A model generated the notes under the pieces. That model did no database searches. It was not told the origin of the DNA and saw nothing but the letters and a program-made list of their open reading frames with translations. The position numbers and the translations under genes are program-made. Source: Prevotella sp. UBA3288 (lineage in GTDB: Bacteria > Bacteroidota > Bacteroidia > Bacteroidales > Bacteroidaceae). From it: a stretch of DNA of 19,633 bases. Of this stretch, positions 15,396-19,633 are shown piece after piece. Each line of letters begins with the position of its first letter. Position 1 is the stretch's first letter. Location: the NCBI GenBank assembly GCA_002361655.1, contig DETM01000051.1, positions 6,243-25,875 of the forward strand, read 5' to 3'.

Positions 15396-16384
15396 TCTTT
15401 CACTATCAGCGACATGCCGGGACGCAACCCTTCAAGGGGCTCCACCGGACGGGCCTTCACCTCGAAGGTCTTCAGGTCGAACTGGCCGTTGGCCTTGGTA
15501 GCCTTCCATACGGCATACGAGCCCTGGTCTTTCATGTGGTAGACCTTCATCGTCACCTCGCGATTGAAGGCGGGCACGAAGGCCGTGAACTCAGTGCCTA
15601 TCTGCATGCCGTTCAACTGGTCCTCACGCACATTGAAGGTGCCCCACAGGTCGTTCATCATCGAGATGGTCATGATGGGACTACCCGTGCCCACCAGTTC
15701 GCCCACCTTGGGATAGATGCTGCTCACCTCGCCGTCCATCTGAGCCACCTGCACGGTCTCACCGATATAGGCACTGACCTCCTGCACGGCACCCTGGGCA
15801 CGCGCCACCTGGGCCTTAGCGGCCATCTTCTCTTCCTGACGGGCGCCGTTGACGGCCATGTCGTATTGACTCTGGGCGGCTTTCACCTGAGCCTGCGAAG
15901 CCTTATACATGGCCTCGGCCTCGTCGCGCTTCTGGGCACTGACCACACCCTCGTCGAACAGACGCTGAACACGGTGATACGATTTCTCGGCAATTTCAAG
16001 ACCGGCCTTGGCCTGCTGCAGCAACTGGAAGGCACCCTGCACCTGCTCCTTGCGTGCACCGTTCTGCGCCATCTGTTCCAAGGCCGAAGCACCGGCCTCA
16101 GCACCCTGTGCCTGCTGCATCTTGGCCCTCACCTCGGGGGCATCGATAATAGCCAGCGTGTCGCCGGCACGGACGAAGTCGCCCTCTTTGACACGGATTT
16201 CCAGTATGCGGCCTGGCACCTTGCTCGACACGCGATATTCGGAGACTTCCACCTGTCCCTGTATGAGTTCCGGGTCGCGCCCCAGGGTAAAGAAACCAAT
16301 CAGCGCCACGACGACAACGACTGCTGCGAAGCCGAGGATGGCCCACAGAATATTATGATGTTGTTTTTTTGCTTGCGTAGACAT
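15392..16384 (-). CDS. HlyD-family membrane fusion (periplasmic adaptor) protein
   Basis: A 330-residue adaptor linking an inner-membrane pump to an outer-membrane channel. One signal-anchor helix (residues about 12-33) is followed by a biotinyl-lipoyl half-motif, VPGRILEIRVKEGDFVRAGD (56-75). A long coiled-coil hairpin rich in Ala, Gln and Glu comes next (about 83-205), then the second lipoyl half (AQMDGEVSSIYPKVGELVG) and a beta-barrel domain. The end, GLRPGMSLIVKE, is typical. The YbhG/EmrA type is the closest pattern. It lies between the TolC gene and two permeases and overlaps the first permease by 4 bases. Confidence 0.93.
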   Translation of the reverse strand: MSTQAKKQHHNILWAILGFAAVVVVVALIGFFTLGRDPELIQGQVEVSEYRVSSKVPGRILEIRVKEGDFVRAGDTLAIIDAPEVRAKMQQAQGAEAGASALEQMAQNGARKEQVQGAFQLLQQAKAGLEIAEKSYHRVQRLFDEGVVSAQKRDEAEAMYKASQAQVKAAQSQYDMAVNGARQEEKMAAKAQVARAQGAVQEVSAYIGETVQVAQMDGEVSSIYPKVGELVGTGSPIMTISMMNDLWGTFNVREDQLNGMQIGTEFTAFVPAFNREVTMKVYHMKDQGSYAVWKATKANGQFDLKTFEVKARPVEPLEGLRPGMSLIVKE

Positions 16385-16410
16385 AGGGATATTTACTTTT
16401 TACGTATTTA

Positions 16411-16458
16411 CTATTTATCTTTCTATTGGACTATTTATATTCTATTGGACTATTTAAA
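16411..16458 (-). repeat. Tandem repeat between the TolC and HlyD genes
   Basis: On the plus strand two copies of TTCTATTGGACTATTTA start at 16421 and 16440 (period 19), and a third partial CTATTTATCT copy is at 16411-16420. On the coding strand the array begins at the TolC stop and runs towards the HlyD start, filling most of the 69-base gap with AT-rich, TAAATAG-like words. Confidence 0.75.
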
Positions 16459-17998
16459 GGTCGCCGACAGCCTTCCTCAGTTCCACATGAGCAAGTTTGA
16501 CGGCTATCTGGGCATCGATGAGTTGCGACTGGGCCTGCAGCCAGGCCGTCTGTGCCTCCATTACCACAGTAGTGGCAATGACACCCTCGCTGAAGCCAAG
16601 GTTGGCGGTACGTAGATTCTCGTTGGCCTTCTCGATGTTGTTCTGAGCCATTGTCAGACGTTTGTTGGCCTCCTCCACCTTGAACGTATTCTGGTTGACC
16701 TGCAACTCAATCTTCTCACGCACATCCTGCATCTCCAGGTTGGCAATGGCCGTAGCACCCTTAGAGGCACGCACCTTGTAGGCCACGTCGCCCCAGTTCC
16801 AGATGGGAATGCGCACCAGCACGCCGACATTCCAGCAGCCCCGGAACTTCTTCTCAAAGCCATTCTGCAGACTGGGGTTGCTGACCATATAGCCACCCAT
16901 AAGAGCCACCTGCGGCAGGTTGCCGGCCTTGAGGATGTTGGTCACCTGCTTAGTCATACCCACCGAACTGTCGAGCATCTTTATTTCCGGACGGTTGCTG
17001 ACGGCCTGTTCGACATCCATCTGCGGCTGCAGGGCGACCACAGCCAGATTCTCGGCATCCTCGTCGGCCAGGGTAATCGTATCGTTCATAGGCAGGCCCA
17101 TCATCTGGCAGAGCAGCATCTTCGACAGTATCAGACCGTCGTTGACTTTCTGCACGGCCATCTCAGCCTCGTTGACCTTCACGCTGACGCTCAGGCCGTC
17201 GCTGCGGGTGGCCACGCCCTCAGCGATCATACGCTGCACGTCGTGGTCGAATTTCTTGACAAGGGCCAGATAACTCTCTGCCAGACGTTTCTTATGCTTC
17301 AGCGACACCACCTGCCAGTAAGCCTGGTCGGTAGCATACATCACAGCCTGCCGACGGGCATCGGCAGAATGGCTGACCAACTGCTCGTTGAGGTCGGCCA
17401 GACGGTTCAGAGCAATGAGACTTCCGCCCATGAACACGGGCTGTGTCACCATGACACTGCCGGCAAAGATGTTGCGGGTATCGGTACGGAAGGCATCGAC
17501 GATGCGCTGGCCGGCGGCATTCAGCGGGGGTACCACCTGACCCACGCTCTGCTGCATCTGCTGCTGCATGTCAGCCGACATCTGCTGCAAAGCCTCAGCG
17601 GGAACACCCATCTGTCCGAGCAAGTCGCCCATCTGGGTCATCATACCCGTGCCTAAACCCTGGAGCATTCCCCCGGCATTGGTACCCAGGTTTGAGAGGG
17701 CACCCTTCTGCGTGCTGTTCAGCAGCGATATCTCCTCGCTTGAGAACATATAGCCGCCCATTGCGCTGACATGAGGCAGATACTTCGTACGGGCCGACTT
17801 CCTGAGGTTGGCGGCCACTTCCTGTTTCAGTTGCGACACACCCAACTGCTTGTTGTTGCGCAAGGACATCGCCCTGCAACTGTCAAGCGTCAACAGGTGT
17901 TGTCCCTGCATGGGTAGAGGCAAAAAGGCAAAAAGGCAAAAAGGCAGCAGCCGTTTTACCCTCCCTTTCATCTCCATCACGATTTTCCGATGCATCAT
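16454..17998 (-). CDS. TolC-family outer membrane efflux protein
   Basis: A 514-residue outer-membrane channel of the OEP/TolC family, the exit duct for the adaptor and permeases encoded downstream. The export signal is KGRVKRLLPFCLFAFLPLP (residues 11-29); translation could begin at the first Met or at the Met codons 8 or 10, which place the signal closer to the N-terminus. Two OEP halves follow with long helices (SQLKQEVAANLRKSARTKYL; later LEMQDVREKIELQVNQ). Residues about 105-155 form a Met- and Gln-rich insertion (MLQGLGTGMMTQ and SADMQQQMQQS) in the first half. Three copies of an 8-base repeat lie within the signal-peptide codons. It follows the coiled-coil gene by 48 bases on the same strand. 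Confidence 0.93.
   Translation of the reverse strand: MMHRKIVMEMKGRVKRLLPFCLFAFLPLPMQGQHLLTLDSCRAMSLRNNKQLGVSQLKQEVAANLRKSARTKYLPHVSAMGGYMFSSEEISLLNSTQKGALSNLGTNAGGMLQGLGTGMMTQMGDLLGQMGVPAEALQQMSADMQQQMQQSVGQVVPPLNAAGQRIVDAFRTDTRNIFAGSVMVTQPVFMGGSLIALNRLADLNEQLVSHSADARRQAVMYATDQAYWQVVSLKHKKRLAESYLALVKKFDHDVQRMIAEGVATRSDGLSVSVKVNEAEMAVQKVNDGLILSKMLLCQMMGLPMNDTITLADEDAENLAVVALQPQMDVEQAVSNRPEIKMLDSSVGMTKQVTNILKAGNLPQVALMGGYMVSNPSLQNGFEKKFRGCWNVGVLVRIPIWNWGDVAYKVRASKGATAIANLEMQDVREKIELQVNQNTFKVEEANKRLTMAQNNIEKANENLRTANLGFSEGVIATTVVMEAQTAWLQAQSQLIDAQIAVKLAHVELRKAVGDL
17919..17946 (-). repeat. 8-base tandem repeat in the TolC signal-peptide codons
   Basis: GGCAAAAA occurs three times in tandem (17919-17942), plus GGCA, on the plus strand; the coding strand reads it as the LPFCLFAFLP part of the signal peptide. 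Because the unit is 8 bases, gain or loss of one copy would shift the frame. Confidence 0.85.
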
Positions 17999-18023
17999 AC
18001 TTTTTTATTACTTTATATCTGAG

Positions 18024-18069
18024 TTAAAAGTATAAGTTCGCGTTTCTTATTTAAAAGTAAAAGTTCGTG
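18024..18069 (-). repeat. In-frame duplication of the end of the coiled-coil gene
   Basis: A 19-base segment at 18051-18069, holding the last codons of the gene at 18047-18928, is repeated at 18024-18042 with two mismatches and a period of 27 bases. Read past the TAA stop in the same frame, the copy encodes TRTYTFN, matching the TRTFTFK that ends the protein, before a second stop. Confidence 0.8.
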
Positions 18070-18928
18070 TGCCAATCATGTTGCCGTCGGAGAAGATGCT
18101 CACGCGGTATTCGCCACCCTCCAGGTATTCGCCCACCTGCCAGTTGGCGGTGACGGGCAGTTCTTCGCCGGCATATTCCACCACACGCTTCATCGAGTAC
18201 TCCAACTGGCGGTTCTCGTAGGGGAAGGTGCCCTCGGTGAGCACGCTACCGGCGGGAGTCTGGATACGCACATAGAGGGTGCGGTTGCCGTTGGCGGCCG
18301 TCACGTTGCGGGCGATGGTGAAGTTCACCTGAATGGTCTTGCAGTCCTTCATCTTCTTCGTCACCTTGCCGCGCTTGTTCAGGATGGTCATCGAGATGTT
18401 CGTGGCATCGAGTTGGGCGGCGATGGCCACCTTCTCCGTCAGGTTCTGCTTCTCCTGGCGCAGACCGGCATTGGCCTGGTTCGACTGGGCCAACTCGTCC
18501 TTCACACGGTCGTTCTCGGCCACCAATTGCTGGTTCACCTGATTGAGCGAGTCTACCTGGCGGATATAGTCGCGCAGAACGGCACGCACCGTCTCCAGTT
18601 CTTTCTTCAGACGGGTGATTTCACGGGCATCGGTTGTCTTAACCTCTTTCAGTTCCTTCAGCAGTTGCTGCGTGCGTAGTTGCTCCTGTGTGAGTTGTGC
18701 AATCAGCGAGTCGTTGTTGATCTGCGAGATCATCTCGCCATACTGCACCGTCAACCGCTCGTAGTCGTTCTCCATCTCCTGCTTGTCCAGTTCGGCCAAC
18801 TCGCGCAGTTCCTGCAACTCCTGATTCTCTTCCTTCAGCCCCTGACGCTCGAACAGCATCCACGCCAGTGCGGCCACAAGTGCCAGGACGGCAATTCCGC
18901 CCACAATCCACGGCAAATATCTCTTCAT
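18047..18928 (-). CDS. Membrane-anchored coiled-coil protein, function unknown
   Basis: A 293-residue protein. One N-terminal helix (about residues 7-25, WIVGGIAVLALVAALAWML) anchors it in the inner membrane. A long coiled coil follows (about 30-170, rich in Glu, Leu, Gln and Lys), then a C-terminal all-beta domain (about 175-293, with NISMTILNKRGKVTKKMKD and a GEYRVSIFSDGNMIGTRTF end) that looks like an Ig-like fold. I recall similar proteins as conserved hypotheticals in Bacteroidetes but no function. It has its own promoter and is followed by TolC after 48 bases with no terminator, so it probably heads the efflux operon. Whether it works with the exporter is inference from position. Confidence 0.82.
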   Translation of the reverse strand: MKRYLPWIVGGIAVLALVAALAWMLFERQGLKEENQELQELRELAELDKQEMENDYERLTVQYGEMISQINNDSLIAQLTQEQLRTQQLLKELKEVKTTDAREITRLKKELETVRAVLRDYIRQVDSLNQVNQQLVAENDRVKDELAQSNQANAGLRQEKQNLTEKVAIAAQLDATNISMTILNKRGKVTKKMKDCKTIQVNFTIARNVTAANGNRTLYVRIQTPAGSVLTEGTFPYENRQLEYSMKRVVEYAGEELPVTANWQVGEYLEGGEYRVSIFSDGNMIGTRTFTFK

Positions 18929-18953
18929 AACAATCTTTTATCAAAATTTTGTG

Positions 18954-18983
18954 CAAAGTTACTGCATTCGGCAGAAACGGCAA
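18954..18983 (-). promoter_or_regulatory. Sigma-ABfr promoter of the coiled-coil/efflux operon
   Basis: On the minus strand TTG at 18983-18981 is followed after 19 bases by TAACTTTG at 18961-18954. Expected start near 18948, about 20 bases before the ATG at 18928. Probably drives all five genes down to 13001. Confidence 0.75.
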
Positions 18984-19129
18984 AATAATTTCACATTAAT
19001 TTGGGAACTTTCTTGATTCTTTCTTTTGATTAAGTGCTGCAAAGTCACACAACAATATCCAAAATGACAAGACTAACGAGCAAAAACAACCAAGTATTGA
19101 GCGCAAAAAGATTTTTATCGGGGATTTAT

Positions 19130-19160
19130 TTGGAAATGTCAGGAAAAAGGCCTATATTTG
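19130..19160 (+). promoter_or_regulatory. Sigma-ABfr promoter of the cytochrome bd operon
   Basis: TTG at 19130-19132, a 20-base spacer and TATATTTG at 19153-19160, with the ATG of the DUF4492 gene 20 bases further on. The 146 bases between this and the divergent promoter are AT-rich and hold no other clear site. Confidence 0.75.
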
Positions 19161-19180
19161 CCAAGTAAAAAGTCACGTTC

Positions 19181-19405
19181 ATGAAAAAAGACGGATTTCT
19201 CTATCGGGCCTTCGACCTGTACTACGACGGTTTCCGCAGCATGACACTGGGGAAGACCCTCTGGGCCATCATCCTCGTCAAACTATTCATCATGTTTGCC
19301 GTTCTGAAGATTTTCTTCTTCCCCAACTACATCGGCCAGCATGCCGAGAAAGGAGGAGAAGCCGACTTCGTAGCCACGGAACTCATCGAGCGGGCAGGAG
19401 AGTGA
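19181..19405 (+). CDS. DUF4492 protein preceding cydA
   Basis: A 74-residue protein matching the small DUF4492 family, found next to cytochrome bd genes in Bacteroidetes. The N-terminus YRAFDLYYDGFRSMTLGKTL is the family signature, followed by one transmembrane helix (about residues 27-48, ending FFFPNYIG) and a charged tail. Its place directly before cydA suggests a small accessory subunit or assembly factor of the bd oxidase, which is inference. Its stop codon lies within the first unit of a tandem heptamer repeat. Confidence 0.9.
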   Translation: MKKDGFLYRAFDLYYDGFRSMTLGKTLWAIILVKLFIMFAVLKIFFFPNYIGQHAEKGGEADFVATELIERAGE

Positions 19406-19419
19406 AGAGTGAAGAGTGA
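19399..19419 (+). repeat. Three tandem heptamers at the DUF4492 stop
   Basis: Three perfect copies of AGAGTGA. The TGA stop of the DUF4492 gene is the last three bases of the first copy, and the array leads towards the cydA start 22 bases later. Confidence 0.85.
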
Positions 19420-19441
19420 AAACTAAAACCCATATATTGCT

Positions 19442-19633
19442 ATGACAAACCTACTGTTAAACATTGATCCCGGCACTATCGACTGGTCGAGAGCACAGTT
19501 TGCCCTCACCGCCATCTACCACTGGCTCTTCGTGCCGCTGACGCTCGGCCTGGCCGTCATCATGGGCATTGCCGAGAGCATCTACTACAAGAAGCGTACC
19601 GACTTCTGGAAGAAGACGGCCCAGTTCTGGCAG
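19442..19633 (+). CDS. cydA: Cytochrome bd ubiquinol oxidase subunit I, N-terminal part (runs off the window)
   Basis: Inner-membrane subunit of the high-affinity terminal oxidase that reduces oxygen with quinol electrons, used by anaerobes and microaerobes to remove oxygen. The 64 visible residues contain DWSRAQFALTAIYHWLFVPL, in which the His (residue 27 here) aligns with the heme b595 ligand H19 of E. coli, then TLGLAVIMGIAESIYYKKR. The rest, including the Q-loop, lies outside the window. It follows DUF4492 by 36 bases, which include a heptamer repeat. Confidence 0.96.
   Translation, partial: MTNLLLNIDPGTIDWSRAQFALTAIYHWLFVPLTLGLAVIMGIAESIYYKKRTDFWKKTAQFWQ

Noticed and set aside
14202..15542. 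Open frame of 446 codons on the plus strand
   Set aside because: It lies antisense to the first permease and part of HlyD, is rich in His/Gln/Arg as expected of a reversed coding strand, and shows no recognisable domain.
15536..16615. Open frame of 359 codons on the plus strand
   Set aside because: Antisense to HlyD and the end of TolC; low-complexity His/Leu-rich product, no family, no promoter.

Overview
The window reads as a piece of a Bacteroidales chromosome, probably Prevotella-like and fairly GC-rich. Seven gene starts are preceded by the Bacteroidetes sigma-ABfr promoter signature, a TTG near -33 and a perfect TAnnTTTG box near -7, separated by 19-20 bases. Typical Bacteroidetes families are present: the BspA-type leucine-rich-repeat protein, the DUF4492-cydA pair, and the RfbB form with an insertion after its STDEVYG motif. 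Placing it at family or genus level is inference from style, not a database match. No rRNA, tRNA, CRISPR array, transposase or phage gene was seen, and no gene-free gap exceeds about 280 bases.

Layout. (1) Positions 1-2609, minus strand: a tight run of a MATE efflux pump, a small metallophosphoesterase, a 64-residue two-helix membrane protein and the N-terminal part of rfbB (dTDP-glucose 4,6-dehydratase, leaving the window at base 1). The first three overlap by 4 and 13 bases and rfbB follows after 4 bases. (2) Positions 2629-5654, plus strand: a secreted subtilisin-like protease followed by xseA and xseB (exonuclease VII); xseB is only 59 residues. (3) Positions 5661-9057, plus strand: ilvE under its own promoter, then six small membrane-protein genes: CD225/dispanin, DUF2752, CD225-like, DUF2752, TM2, TM2. 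A strong terminator and a new promoter separate the two TM2 genes. (4) Positions 9058-9338: a non-coding stretch with short tandem repeats, a long perfect palindrome inside a wider inverted repeat, and the trmB promoter. (5) Positions 9281-12997, plus strand: trmB, an 18-repeat LRR surface or periplasmic protein, and an Mrp/ApbC-type P-loop ATPase. (6) Positions 13001-18983, minus strand: a probable five-gene transcript of a coiled-coil inner-membrane-anchored protein, a TolC-type outer-membrane channel, an HlyD-type adaptor and two ABC-2 type permeases. No ATPase gene lies with them. (7) Positions 19130-19633, plus strand: a DUF4492 protein and the start of cydA (cytochrome bd oxidase).

The least understood part is the duplicated CD225-DUF2752 module with its two TM2 genes, a compact set of small membrane proteins with no assigned function. 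The second theme is the spacer DNA. Short tandem repeats start at or overlap the stop codon of the upstream gene and run towards the next start at three junctions. An 8-base repeat lies inside the TolC signal-peptide codons, and the 3' end of the coiled-coil gene is duplicated in frame beyond its stop.
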